This document shows, piece after piece, positions 22,525 through 35,500 of a DNA stretch of 64,000 nt. The notes below the pieces were generated by a model that did not search any database, was not told the origin of the DNA, and worked only from the letters and a program-made list of their open reading frames with translations. Each line of letters begins with the position of its first letter. The first letter of the stretch is position 1. The DNA is from Lepraria neglecta. Its lineage: Eukaryota; Ascomycota; Lecanoromycetes; Lecanorales; Stereocaulaceae. Location of the stretch: positions 4,650,001 to 4,714,000 of the forward strand of contig CM065651.1 in assembly GCA_033220425.1 (NCBI GenBank), given 5' to 3'. The translations under genes were made by a program, and so were the position numbers.

Positions 22525-25500
22525 CAGGGAGGCGCGCCCGGATTTAGGGCTGTCAAATCAGAAAAGCGCCGGCGTGGGTGCCGTTGCAGATAACAAAGTA
22601 TACTAGCCGACGGCCCTTTTTGGCCGAGGTTGTTTTGATAAGATCGATATTGGTGATGACCACGGTGGGCCCGCGGTCGATTCCGCAGACTAGGAGCATC
22701 GCTCTTGAACCCACAGGGTGTATCAATGTTTTAGTCCACTAGAGCATGCCGCGGTCGTCGTGCGTTATATGAGTGAGCCCATTGGCTTACAGATAGATGC
22801 ATATGGCTGACAGTGTTAGTAAAGCATTCAGGCAAATCTAGGCCTCGACCAGCAAGTCTCATCCGTATTTCCACGAGTCTCTAGATCATTTTAACTGCGC
22901 ACAGTTATGGAGGTGTGGCGAAGCAACGGCTAATTGTACGCAATCATAGCTGAGGTAAAAGACTTTACAGGGTGGCATCAAGGCTAGAAGTGTGTTGTTT
23001 GCTGGGTTTCGTAGTTGACCACTCACTTGAGTCGCGATGGAAGATTCACCCTCGATATGCTGTTTAATTCCAAGCGAGGAGCAGCTGGCTTCGAAGTTGG
23101 ACCTCCGCTGGCGCTTTCATCAAAGGAGCCTGGAATTACTTCGTCTAGATCCAGTCAGACATTGGGTATAGATGCCGTACTGAGGCCAGGAGAAACCAGG
23201 GCTATTCGGCGGAATTATTCGTATGAACAGGATTTCGTTTCGTCCGCAGGTTTGGGGGGTTTTACCAGCTAGAAAAATCCCTCATTGTTGAAGCCGACTA
23301 GGCCGCCCGCAGCAGCGCCCCCATTTCTCCTAATCCTATATTTAATCATTTTCTTGAGGACTCGCCTTGTGGTTGCTCTTGTCTCTCTGTCGCAAGTCCA
23401 ACAAATCAGGCTTTGGGCATGGCCGTCGATCGTCAAAGCGCTCGTGGCCGTCGTAATGGTAGCCATACACTTCTCACGTTACTGTGAAGATGACTTGCTT
23501 GTCGTGCTGGCTGCTGGTGCTGCTGCATTTGCTACTCTTACTGCTGTGATACCGACTTGTGAGGAAGGCGGATGGATAAACTTGTCGGAATGAATCGTAC
23601 CAAGAGCATTCGAGTTACTCGAGCTTTGACCCCTGATTTCCAGCCAGAAGGATGCCCAACTATCGAAGCTAACCAGCCAACAGTAATAGACACTCCGTGT
23701 TGCTCTGAGTATAGTACAGACCGCCTTCTTGAAGGCTCACTCTTGTTTTGTTATTGGTGTTTTTCTTTCGCCAAGGGCGAATAGATCGCCTTTCAAATAC
23801 AACTGTCGATCTCCCCAGCGCTCGTTGCTGTTCAAGTGGAAACCATGCATTATGTATGCTGCTGTGGGGATGACTGCTGGGGATGACTGCATATTGTGCT
23901 GGCTGCTACTGTATAGCCCACTCTCCTAAACACTTGTCTCTAGCCCTCAACATGAGGACGTGATCGTCGTAGGGAAGAGGGTTGGAAGCGAAGACGGTGA
24001 AATCATGGCGCTCTCGTGAGGAAAGGCGGACAGCGTTGGCTCATGTATGAGACCTGTTGCAACCTATTTCCAGTAGAAACACGTCGTCAGTAGTTGATCT
24101 AGAGGAAAATTGTTTCTAGAGGACACGTGGAGCTGATCATACCCTCGCATGCTTATCTTCGCTCCTGCATTATGCAACCCATAGCTACTTGATGGTCGCG
24201 ACCTGTATTAAGTGGCTACCGTGTGTGATGTGTCGAAGAGCGCTGTGCCATTGAGTCGGGTGGAAAGGGCTGGATCTGCGATGGAACTTAGAGAGGTGGC
24301 TTAGGGAGCTCATGAATGGCTGGAGAGGGTCAAACTTTAGACAAGACTCCCTCCATATGGCTCTACGGTGCTAGTATTCAGGATCAACAGACGACATAGC
24401 GTATGAGGCTGACCGCACATGAAGGAAATCTCTTGCAAGCGAGAAGGCTACGGATAGATGGCTGATGAGGATGAAGTTAAGGATAGTGGTCAGATTATGA
24501 GCTGACGACACCTTCGGCTACGTGTCCCTGAGCCTAGGCCTCGGCTAGCATATGATCAATGCATAATGTGGTAGAATGCGGCCCGAAGATCAACCCACCG
24601 TCTGCTCTCATTTCCGCCATTGTACCCTTGGTGTTGTCTCCCATTGGCCGGCCTCAAAAAAATAAGCTGACGGCGCTGAGACGTTTCGAGAAAAGTTATG
24701 CTGCATAGAAGTGACTGACATCTTCGAGCATAGACAAGGGTGCTGTGACGAATGGAATGGCGAACAAGTCGATTTCCGAGAATCTGGACAGGCAGTTATA
24801 CCCGCACTGTATCCCCAGGTGGGTGTCGTATGTTAACCTGAGAGCGACTCCGGCCTTATCTTGGTGAGAAATGATGACACATCGAGGCAGTTCGAAACTT
24901 TGGTCGAAGACTTTCGTAACCGAAGCTGGATACAGGATAGCCTCCATCTTGAAAATAGATGGGAAAAACAAAACGTTGAGCCGGCAGGGAAGGTGCAATA
25001 GGGTGAGCTTTAAAAGCAGTCCTGGACTCGGTGTGGGCTTGTTGGCGCAACCGACGATAGGTCCTCAGCTGGTGGATATGTTAAGGATGCTAAACTCGGG
25101 AACAATGTTTTCATTTTAGCTTCTGAACATCGGCCAGCAGTGCCCCAAGTCGGAATGCTTTAATACATCAATCGGCCTAGAGGATTTTGTAGGGTCGAAT
25201 TCGTGCGGTGCTAGCCTTGCAAGCTACCGCCGTCAAATTGAAATATCTCACCATAGATCACGACTGATTATAATCAGCCAAGCCTTTCTCTGCGGATGAG
25301 CCTTTTCGCCCCCAGATGTCAACCCTATTCTCAACTTCGCTGCTATCGACGAACACCCTTGGCTATCTGTCGGCTCCCACAGTGGAAAATGTTGTACCCT
25401 CAATCTAAAGATAATTCCGGAAAAGGTTTCAATAACTAGCAAGTGGCCTGCGCCTCACTGGCAACTGGGTAGTTGATGTCGTGATGTACCCTGCGGATTT

Positions 25501-26529
25501 TAGTGTTTTGTCGCTCAGGCTGGGCGTTGCAGGAGCATTTCAACGACCAGAAGAATATGAGACCGGTAACGGGATCCCGGCGCGCAACCAAATTAAGGAC
25601 AAAACCCTGGCAGGGCCATAGAAGCAATCCTTCTTGAGGCTCTGTGAATTTGTGAAGTCGGATGAAATGTATTCAATGCGGGACATTATGTCCTCAACGA
25701 AAGATTCTGGATGCTGCATTCGAATTATGAATGTTGATAGGTAAAGGTCCAACTTGACAACTGAAGAAATTGACGACAAAAGAATGAATTTGCCACAAGG
25801 TAATGAATACTCAGCATGGTGGAGACGTCTATACATAAAACATCGGATACATCCTTAGACGTCTAAACTGTTGGATGGATACAAGGCAGTACTAAGGGAA
25901 AATCAATACACATGGGCTGCTCAATATCGAATGAGGGACTTCAATTCATTATCGTTAAAGACTCAACATGACAGGTCTCATAGCCAAAAGAGTTCATATT
26001 TAAAGACAACGACCCCCAAACACTGTCACAATAACGCACATTGCCCCGAAGCTCAACTTTGACATAGATCTTTGCCACCTTATAGTCATCACCAATCATT
26101 ATTGGACACATAGATGTACCATCATACAGTCACCAAGCAATATAGGGAACAACTCAGACCCGGACTTCGTCCATTGATCAGGTAGAGGCCAAGACAGAGA
26201 ATCATGTAGGTGGCGTCGTAGTATGCTTTTAGAAATGGAAGTGCTGACTTGGAGAACGTCGAGCGAGGAAATTGTTTGAAAAACCGAAGTTACGAAGTGC
26301 AATAACCGTTGTTGGCGCGAGGATCTGTTTCTTGTCTGCTAGGTCCAGGTTGGCCGTCAGCAGGAAATTATCGAAGGAAGTAATAAATTGCACTTGCGGT
26401 GATCTAGCATGGCTGGCCACACTTTGGGCAATGCTTTCCCTTCATCACAAATGTTTCAATGCCCTGTTCGGCGCAGCGGGGGCAACGGTTACCGACAGAC
26501 GCCTATGGAAATATATAGTCAGCATGTGA
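22525..26529. other. Gene-poor stretch
   Basis: No frame with a recognisable domain. Several minus-strand open frames between 24,696 and 25,836 line up on the same strand (about 60-100 codons each) and could be relics of one decayed gene, but I could not join them by splice sites. Confidence 0.35.
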
Positions 26530-27198
26530 TCAGGGATGATGAATGTAGGAAGCTATCGACCAACGTACAGGCATGTGGCCGTGAGGCTGGTAACTCTGGC
26601 CCTGGCCCTGGAATACACGTTCACCATTGTCAGGGATGTCGAAGCCAGCAAACCATTCTTCGAAGTGCTCAATGTTTTCGGAGGTGGTTCGCTGCTGAGT
26701 GGGAGGACTGGGAGACACCTTGAAGTGCTCGGCGTCTTTGTTGGTGTGGTCAGGAAGGCTTGACCACAAGGAGTGAGACATGTGGCAGACGGTGAAGACT
26801 GAGGACTTTCGGAGCTGACTATCGTGAGCTGGAAGAGTAGGTGTTGATTTCCCAGAAATTGTTGTAGGATTATGTTGTGGTGGAGAAGAAAGACGGGGGA
26901 ATACAGGACACCCCGTGGGGTAGTTTATCCCCCACCAGCACCATGAACACAAATGGAATGCACCAGTGCGGGTTACGTCAAGAATCGAAGTCTCCTTTCC
27001 TATGGATGCCACGTATCGCCGACCTGGTCCCGGGTCAGTCCTGTCGGATGCCAAAAATTGCATGCCACTGCCATCGGATATACCAATAACAAAGCGGCAT
27101 GGATGCAAAAGCATGTCATCTTCGTCTTCTGACTGGCTATAGGGGGGCCGCGTGCATGTGTTGGCACGTACGCTGGCTTTCGATCCAAGCAAGGACAT
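26530..27198 (-). CDS. Orphan open frame, 222 codons
   Basis: It is uninterrupted for 669 bp, by far the longest frame in this gene-poor interval. The predicted protein is hydrophilic, Ser/Pro-rich in the middle (SSPPQHNPTTISGKSTP) and has no signal, helix bundle or known motif. It could be a lineage-specific gene or a chance open frame, since opposite-strand frames (26536, 26877) are also open in parts. No function is proposed. Confidence 0.22.
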   Translation of the reverse strand: MSLLGSKASVRANTCTRPPYSQSEDEDDMLLHPCRFVIGISDGSGMQFLASDRTDPGPGRRYVASIGKETSILDVTRTGAFHLCSWCWWGINYPTGCPVFPRLSSPPQHNPTTISGKSTPTLPAHDSQLRKSSVFTVCHMSHSLWSSLPDHTNKDAEHFKVSPSPPTQQRTTSENIEHFEEWFAGFDIPDNGERVFQGQGQSYQPHGHMPVRWSIASYIHHP

Positions 27199-27702
27199 CG
27201 ATCAATGGTCAGATCACGTCGGCTCTCCTTGCATGTCGCTCTTCCTCGTTCCCTATTCCCCTCACCCCACTCGAGGAACTAATGGGCAATATGAGAGGTC
27301 AGGTCGCACCCATCGATGTTCTCCACCATATTCCTTGATCTGCTACACAGCTTTTTGATTAGGAAATTCTGAGCAACTATTCTAAGATACATTATTCTTT
27401 ATTCAATGGATGCTACCTGCTTGAGCACTTTGATATAAAGACGAATGAAAGATTCAATTTCATGTTGAAAGAGGTGTGTGGTCCCATGCCCACAACAAAG
27501 TCGAAGGGCTGATGTAGCGATATGTCAGAAATTTGACACGTGTCTTTAGGACTTGACAGGCTCGCTAGCGCGATCCAAGGCAAAGGGAAAAAAAACGCAA
27601 AGCAGCAGATCAGGACCCGTCTCATAGCAACGCCTGGAATTGTCACTTGAAAATTGCGATTGGTTTGATGGCGTTGACATGACGCATGGGGCGGTAACTC
27701 GC

Positions 27703-27990
27703 ATCGAATTCTAATTGCTTCGGCAATTTTTGCCCTTTAGGTTTAGATATGCTGTACTCCACATGGGAGACAATGGCGTCAAGTGTAGCCGGCGAGGCCT
27801 GGGAAGGTCACTCCATCCATTTAGTTGGCTCCAAACCTTGACACAACACGTGAGGCGATCGAATTCTAATTCGCTTCGGCAATCTTTGCCCTTGGTCGAA
27901 CTTGCATATGCTGTACTCCGCATAGGAGTCAGTGTCGCCAAGCCTTCTTCGTAGCCAGCGACGCTTGAGAAGGTCACTCTAGCCATTTCA
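27703..27990. repeat. Degenerate tandem duplication, period 155 bp
   Basis: ATCGAATTCTAATTGCTTCGGCAA at 27703 recurs as ATCGAATTCTAATTCGCTTC at 27858. Shared later blocks include ATATGCTGTACTCC, TGGGAGxCA-TG-CG and GAAGGTCACTC. The open frames on both strands here follow the repeat and are not genes. Confidence 0.75.
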
Positions 27991-30900
27991 TTGAATCGTA
28001 CCCAAGGAGCCGAAGAGCTTATACGAGTCAGTTCGCCAGCTGTTGCCCTTATCCGTGATCCAGAAACACGACCTATACCCTATCCGATGCTGCATCGTAC
28101 CAAGCGCCTTCGGCAGCAGATCCCATAGGCGTCAGCGAAGTCGTCTATGGATCGAATTGACGTTGAGGGCATAGCTGGGACGGCAATAAAGTGTCGGAAA
28201 TAGCCGCTTTTCTTATTCCCAAGACGTATTAGGGTCCGGATGAGGCTTGGTCCCCTCTCCGATAGGCTGTCGGAAATGGGAATAAGAATCTTGCCATGCA
28301 TGTTACATGGAATATGCGTCCATGGGTCGTGGGTTATGCACGCTTTGCCTGTTTGGATGATCTTCTTGCTGGAAAAGCTGGAGATGAGTGTTGTGACTTG
28401 GAGTATTGGGGGAATCGAAGTATGTGTCGTATCCCGATGGTCTCGGATCTAATAATATCAGCCGCCGCTCTCCCTCAAGCCCCAATAATTAGCCCTGATG
28501 CTGCTTAGCTGCTAGCGAGTCGATGCGAGCTCGATGGTCATCGAACCTATTCGGGGTTTTCGTCCGAGTCGGCATATTCTCCAATAAAGGCTCGTCGATC
28601 CCGGTATCAAGCATACAAGCATCTGATAGCTGGCCTCCTGTGACACACAGTCTTCGTGAATTCTGCAGCCTAGGGTACCGATTGCTCGTAGACTCGTTTC
28701 AAAAGCTGAGATGGTTCGTAATCATAACGCTCCGACAGGATGGATCCGAGATAGCGCAGCTTCACGATCACTGAATGACCGGAGAATTTGACATTTGCCA
28801 CACCTTTTCATATAAGGCGGTCATTAGATGATTGCATTACCTAGTTATAACACATTTAATATCATGTCTGTGGTCCGCTGTACCTTCTGATACGGACAGT
28901 CAGCACCTCATTCTCAAAGTAATTCAAATGGAATCCTTCCTTCAATATGTCCTCACGACGTCTGAAGCCTGCGATGTCCCTTCGCTCCTTCCCGTCGTCG
29001 GCCGATTATCACCTTGTGAGCTCACAGCGCTTTTGGGAAGGTGCCACCTGTTGCTGGCCGCTTTTCGGTCAATAAAGGACCGCACAAATGCCCAGCTAGG
29101 CCGGATACCTGCGTGCAGAATGCGGAGAAAGCTTTCTAGGCTATGTTGCTCGTAGGTCCAGCAGAAATAGACTTCCATGACATAAGCCAATTCCGGCAAT
29201 TATATCGTCGAGCTATCTTTCGAGATGTTTCCAACTGACCTTCTTTCAACCACAAACTCGGCGCACAGTGTCTGCATTCAAGCTTAGATGGCGCGAATCT
29301 TGAAAAATTGGCCACGAACTTGATCCGAGGACGCCCCGCCACCCACTCCAGACATCCTAGGAGGTCTCAGTCTTTATGCAAGCTCAGTCGGTGGGAGACT
29401 CTTGCAGGCTCGGCCCACCCAGCCATATTCTAGCTTGTGAGCAAGACGTCTTGCCAGCTGTCCAAAGGCATGTCTATGACCGAGACTTCGATAAGAGTCA
29501 ATGCTTGGATGAGAAGACAGTAGCCGCCGTCAAAGACCTGACTAGGTCTTAATGGCGATCATCAGCCTCTGTGAAGGTATAGTAGAGTACTCACTGCCAA
29601 GCCTGAATGATACTCATCTCGGATGACAACGCTGACGACCAACGCGGTCATCTGTTGCCCTTCTCGGCGCTGCCTCGGACATCGTCGGTGTGGCGAAGAA
29701 CCCCTGACCTCGACGTCGGATAACCTTTTGCCTTGAGACTTATAATAGCTCAAGCTACCATATTGACTTTGATCCGTCAGCGGGACCTGTCACTTCCGTC
29801 AGCTTTGGCGTACGATAGCGCGTTCTGGCGTGTCACGGGTCAGATTCTCCGCCGGCGCGCTCCGCAGTCGACCTAGATGCGTTGCGACCACCGTATCCTT
29901 CTGTCGCTCTAGGCTACCTCATTTGACGCCACTAGCCAAGGGCGGAGATCATCCATCGTGTCGGAGAGCTTCAGTTCTCTTCGCGCCGCCAACCTTGACT
30001 ATGCTCTGCCCGTGGAGTCGCTTGGAGCTGTGCCATGGTCCTTTAGGCCCAGCAACGTCAGTCCTGCCATGTGCTCTCTCCAAGTCGCATAGGAATCCAT
30101 TTATGTGGAAATATGATTCCAACAGCTCTTTCAATCAACATTGACGCATCCGACGCTCTCGAATGAGCTCGCAGTGCCCACAGTGGCAGCACCGAACGTA
30201 TAATCCATCCTTGTATCCGATATCGCCGATGCCCTCCAACACCTGAGCATCGTTCTTTTTCAGATCACTCTGGCCAGTCTTTTCAAGTACCCATGTTCCG
30301 CCGAGTCGTAGGCTCCAGCATTTTGGGTTTCCCGAGCACGCTCTTGTTTTCTTCCTAGCTCGAGTGCTTCTTTCGCTTGGGATTGGGATATAATAGGCAT
30401 ACGGTAAGGGTGTGGTAGGAGCTGCTGTTGTGTCTTAGCAAGCTCTCGTTCCTATTGGTCTCTCAGCCTTTTGAAGTCACCCAATGACGCCCCGGCCTCC
30501 GCGGAATTCTGTGCCCTATCTCTTCTCCAGCATCTTCAACATCCTCGCCGTTGCTGCTTACTCTCTTCTAGTGTTCATCATGGTCCCCAGACTTGCGATT
30601 CTTCTCACCCAACGGCTTATCGGAACGACCAGCCGCGATTGTCAGCGTGACGTCAGGGGTTTTCCAATTCCTCGCAAAGGCCCATGGAGTGAGCCCTGCT
30701 GCCAATTTGGAAAGAGAGTACAGGATCCTAGAACCCTCGATACCAAAATTGGCAGTTGATGGACCCTGCTGAATGGCGATAGGAGGTCAGCGCGGCCCGT
30801 AGTGGAGTTCCAGGACAGGTCGGTGGGTCTGCTGAGCTGTTGGCCGTCCGGTTTTTGACCAGTCGTGTAACTGCTACCTAGCTCCTAACCCGTCAAGGTG

Positions 30901-31426
30901 ATAGCTATTTGTCAGCTACTCAGCTAAAGCGCGCCGCGGCGGCTCGTCTGGCTTGACACCTGTCAAAGGACGCGCGGAGTCAGAGCTTCCGGCTCCCCAC
31001 CGCAGTATTAATAGTCACTGGGCTTCTGCCGAAACCTCTCACTGGCATCAGATCTGCTGACCCAAAAGCGATCGATGCATTCCAGGCTACCAATTAGTCG
31101 CTCAGTCGTACAGCCCAACCTGTTCTAGATAGCGCTCCTCCGCGTTAGCCCTGTATTTAGCGCTATAGGTGCTACAGCGCACTGATCGATGTCGCAGTAG
31201 TCGATCTGTGCGATCTTGTGGAGCGCGTCGTCAACTCTCGCTCGCTCGGAGTTTAAAACCCTTTTGACAGTAGCTCTTTGTTGCAGTAATAAATTGCTTA
31301 ACCTAGGGTTTCCGCCGCCTTTGAGATAATAGATCTGAGACCACCTACGACAGCGGCGTCGCACTCAGCCTAGACAGCGATTTTTTTTGGGACAGAGAGA
31401 GCCGCTCTCGAAGCACCAGTGCCAAG
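27991..31426. other. Gene-poor stretch
   Basis: Nothing convincing is seen on either strand. A 107-codon plus frame (28832-29155) and a 104-codon plus frame (29830-30144) have no domain, and frames on the opposite strand overlap them. Confidence 0.4.
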
Positions 31427-31609
31427 ATGTGCCTTGTCATAACGCACATATACGCATGCGGCCATTCAAAACAGGACCGAGCACCTTGCGCAGCGAGCAG
31501 AACGAGAAATTGCCGAGGAACTACTTCGAAGACAGAGAGGCATATTGAGAATTGTTCTGGGTGCCTCGCACGGCAAGTCTTGAGGCTTCTCAATCTGAAA
31601 CAGGACTAA
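31427..31609 (+). CDS. Tiny Cys-rich protein, MC...CGH family
   Basis: A 60-residue protein starting MCLVITHIYACGHSK, then CAASRTRNC and ENCSGCL. The layout (Met-Cys start, hydrophobic strand, CGH, Cys pairs, final C-x2-C) matches small fungal proteins of unknown function that look like Cys/His metal-binding folds. The gene at 57297-57521 in this window has the same opening pattern. There is no signal peptide, so it is probably cytosolic or nuclear. It may be complete or may have a further exon. Confidence rests on the Cys/His spacing, not on length. Confidence 0.5.
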   Translation: MCLVITHIYACGHSKQDRAPCAASRTRNCRGTTSKTERHIENCSGCLARQVLRLLNLKQD

Positions 31610-34083
31610 TCATCGGCCACAGGCCCGCCCCCAGAACCCAAGATCTACCGGGCCGTGCAACTCCTCCCTAACATTCGAACCAAGCGCTATAACAATATCA
31701 ATGAGGCGCTCAGGTGGACAATGAGGAATGAGTGCTCTACACGTCTGCAAAACATAATAAGGGAATGTCTGATAGGGCGGTCAGTCTGTCTTCGGTCATT
31801 TGGCACGTCAAATTCGAGATATCGAAATCCCCGTTTCCAACACCCGGGCTTGAAATATTGGCATATGGAAGGAAACATCTTTAGCTGCTTGCGGTGGCCC
31901 GTAATGTAAGAGCATATGAAAGGTACGCTGGGATAGGAAGCATCGCGTTTCATAAACATCACCACGTCGCCATGAATACGAAATTTTGGATTCCATACAT
32001 ATAGTAGGGCATGTTTATTTAGCACTATATAGCTCCAAACGGCATTCAGTCTATCAGACAATACTAGAGTTCGGTCGTCTAGCTTTACGTAACTATACTC
32101 CCTCCACAACAATGCTTCAATGCTTGACTGTCATAACGCAGGACCGCATGTCGACGGCATCAAATCACAGCATTTCCCTACAACGTCCATGGACTGAGTA
32201 TAAGGATGCTTTTTGAGGCATGTAAGTAGCTGTTACCTTGTTGCAAGATGTCTCGCTTTACATGCAATTCCAAACACTCGTAAAAAGTTGGCATGATCTT
32301 TTTTCCTTCTCACACCCAAAGCTCCGTCGTAGTTTGGTCAATCCAAACGTGCCTATTCGTAAAATCCAACGACAAAGCTCTAGACCAGGTCACCAACTGC
32401 TCGATTACATCGTAGCTCGAGCCCGCCGGCATTCATCGTTTAAAATCAATAGCGATTACAGCGTGCCAACATCCTTCGCACGTTATGGCGTTCTCGGCGT
32501 ACGCCTTTCCTGCAAGCCCGTTACAAAGCAGTGGAAAGCACGGAACGGAATACCTAGGGCAACGAATCAAAGCTCCGCAAGCGATACGCCTCACCGTTGG
32601 TTGAGTTCTTGACAGTATATTTTCCCTCTAGCGTAGATGTTCTATTCTGCCGCTCGCGTAACAATCGTTACCACCGTGTCAGGGAAGGGTGTGCTTGCAG
32701 CGCCTCGCTTAGGATTATAGGCGCACGAAAGAATCGGTTGGGGATTGACGATCGTAGGTATCTGGGGCGTTGAAGGGCCTTTATTGGGTTTGGAGTGAGA
32801 CGCAGTGCCAAGCTTGTCCAGTGCTGACAAAGGGATTCCTTTGGCAATTAATTATTATAGATGGTCATGGTATCAGAGCATTGTTGGCTCAATGGTTGGC
32901 TTCGATGGGAGGTTCAACGCGCAGAGTGATTACATCATGAAGGGAAAGGGATTTCGAGGAGTTTAAAGAAAGCGTGGACAAAGTCTCGTGGGATCGACAT
33001 AAAGAAGAGGTGAAATGGAGAAGAAAAAGTAGGAAATGCCGACCTTATAAATTATTGAAGTGGTGATTAGCAGCGCAGGGTCCTCACTCCCCCCGAATCG
33101 CCGGATGTAGTACCTGGAGACGTGGTGGCTCTTCTTTGGCCACTCGGCACTCAGCATTGGAAGCCTGCTAAGTCAGCGTCCCAGAATTGCGGATAATGAA
33201 CCTCGAGCGGGAGCTTCAGGCGCCGGAAAAGCGCCTCGAGCTTGTGGGCCACCCAATGACCTGATGTGCTGCAAGATCCGTTGTGGTGGGTGCTTTATTG
33301 CTGTCAAATGCCGTTGATGGAGGTTCATAGGTGTTTTTTGCAGTGGTAGAAACCCTTTATATAAGATTCGCTGCCATCGGTGTTTCTTTTAAATCGAAGT
33401 ATACAAGTTTGCTGCATTGAGCCTAAACTTTGCCACACAACCATGGTTCTTTCTCCGCGCAGGAAACGTGAAACTTTGAACATTCAAAATTGATTTGGAA
33501 GATGTATCGCAAAATCGATGATTTTTGGATTATCAAGGAGTACAGGTGACATAAATATAATAGCGAAGTAAGACAAATCAACAACACCGAACCCACTGAA
33601 GGGTTACAATCACTAGTTTAGTCTTTGGTTCTCGCATTCTTCTGATGACTTCATCTATATGATCAGGTAACGTCTTCGTGGTGCCATTGGGGAGTTACTT
33701 GTCATCCCTTCAAGATCCGAAAAAATGTTAGACGAAGATGTTTCTATATGCTGTTGACCAGGATATGGGCGAAGTTCGGAGGCAATTAAACAATCCCTTC
33801 AAAAGCTACAACGCAGATGGTCGAAATACTTGTTTAGTGCCGACTATGCCTTGAGTCTCTACGTTGCAGGATTTTGGTAGCAAACGCTAGCCCTAGGCAG
33901 ATCGACGCTACCGATTCTTTTTATAGAAATAGTGAATCCTTTGAACTTCCCTCGTCACTGCGAAATCTACGAAGCTCTACGGTAAGCTGTGACCTTGCAC
34001 TACCTTGCAAATCGTATTTATCAGTGCTCTTCCTGCTCCCTTTTGCCTCCCTTCCTTAACACCATACACAATAGTAACACGTC
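31610..34083. other. No supported gene
   Basis: Open frames of 60-141 codons on both strands, no domain. The longest (31687-32112, minus) has no splice partners or motif. The last few hundred bases are the upstream region of the ankyrin gene. Confidence 0.4.
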
Positions 34084-34914
34084 ATGTTTGATCTGCCTGC
34101 TGAACTAAAGGCCGCGTGCACTACCCGCGACATACCTCTCGCCAAATCCCTCTACAGTCATCTAGTGTCGGCGAGCCCCCTAGCAAAAACACCCGCACTC
34201 TCTAAAATGGCGACTCTGGCAGCAGAAAACGCTCACCCCGCTATCCTCTCCTTCTGCTTCTCAGAGGGTCTCGTAATCGATCCAGAGCATGTAAATGATC
34301 CCCTAATTTACGTAGCCTGCGACTCTGGTTCAATTCCAATCTTCCGCGTCCTTCTCGATAATGGTATGGACGTCAATAATTACCTCGAATTAGGCGGTGA
34401 CCCGCTTGTGTCTACATGTTATCACGGAAACGTGGAGCTCGCTGCTTTGCTGTTGGATCAAGGTGCCGACCCTAACCCAGGTAACTTTCTGGGGTGTTAT
34501 ATATCCCTGATGTGGGCCATCGTAGGCGATAAAGTGTCCTTGGACTTGCTGAGATTGTTGCTTGAACGCGGTGCTGTGGTGAAGAGAGAAGGGGCCTTGA
34601 TCGCGGCGGCTGAACATGGAAATCTAGGAGCAATTGAACTTTTGCTGGGGAATGGAGACGTGGATCTGGAGGAGGTCGTGGAGTATGGGGATTATGACAG
34701 CAGGAAGCTGAATGACCAGGGAACGGCATTGTATAAAGCTGCTGCGAAATGGCATGGGGATATTGTAGATTTCTTGCTGAGGAAGGGAGCGGATGCAGGA
34801 TTTAGAGATAGGAAGGGCCGATCTGTGGCGGACGTGGCGGAAGAGAGAGGGCATAGGGATATAGCGAGGAAATTGGGATGGTTGGAGGCGCTTCTGAACC
34901 GTCTAAGTAGGTAA
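34084..34914 (+). CDS. Ankyrin-repeat protein, single exon
   Basis: 276 residues without introns. A helical N-terminus (DLPAELKAACTTRDIPLAKSLYSHL) is followed by about five ankyrin units. Residues 71-104 contain YVACDSGSIPIFRVLLDNGMD, and 105-137 contain STCYHGNVELAALLLDQGAD. Residues 141-168 and 170-200 (AAEHGNLGAIELLLGNG) follow. Residues 213-262 contain YKAAAKWHGDIVDFLLRKGAD and then a degenerate cap. Ankyrin stacks bind other proteins; no effector domain is fused, so the partner is unknown. The ATG is preceded by ACGTC, and the frame ends with a TAA at 34912. This type is common in fungal accessory regions. No sign of truncation. Confidence 0.9.
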   Translation: MFDLPAELKAACTTRDIPLAKSLYSHLVSASPLAKTPALSKMATLAAENAHPAILSFCFSEGLVIDPEHVNDPLIYVACDSGSIPIFRVLLDNGMDVNNYLELGGDPLVSTCYHGNVELAALLLDQGADPNPGNFLGCYISLMWAIVGDKVSLDLLRLLLERGAVVKREGALIAAAEHGNLGAIELLLGNGDVDLEEVVEYGDYDSRKLNDQGTALYKAAAKWHGDIVDFLLRKGADAGFRDRKGRSVADVAEERGHRDIARKLGWLEALLNRLSR

Positions 34915-35500
34915 ACGTCACAGGAGGGACTGGGGAGATATGGGTTGTTAGCAAATTCAAGTTCAGCTTTCCATGCTCCGGGCTAATATTCTAAGCCTAA
35001 GAGATAATTTCTGTGGCTGAATAAGATCGTCAGGTAGTCAACACAAGCACATCACGATTGTTAGTGAATTCAGGATTTCGGCCTTCGCAGATGACAAAAC
35101 ATCCAGCTTGAAAAAGTATCAGCCTAAAGTCTCCAGACAAAGCTTTTCATAGTGTGATACAGTACCTTGTTGAGTCAAGGCCATGCGTGGGATAGCGTCG
35201 ATAGTCAGGGCGGTTCGTCGTCACCAGTAAGATTTCAGAATTTCAGACCGCCAAAGAAGGATTTCGTATGCAAAACATCCTTGAAAGCAGAGAGCGGCAA
35301 CTTGAGCGGCAGATCGCTGTCTCGAATGTGCAAAGGCTCATGTCACGCTAATCACTTCGAGCTTAGATAGAATAGCTTTCGACAAAGGCGCCGGAAACTT
35401 CCGTCATCATGACTCTCACACATCTCAGTAAATACCAACCATGCGTGCCATGGCATTTCAGCCACGTCGCCAGCATGCCAGAACCCCAGGGCTCTAGCAC
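34915..35500. other. Intergenic / 5' region of the HNH gene
   Basis: No independent gene. A plus frame from 35409 (MTLTHLSKYQPCVPW) is open to 35747 and may supply the first exon of the following gene, but its frame differs from the HNH frame and I could not place the join. Confidence 0.4.

Noticed and set aside
31345-31593. 82-codon minus frame
   Set aside because: Antisense to the small Cys-rich gene, which has the better motif.
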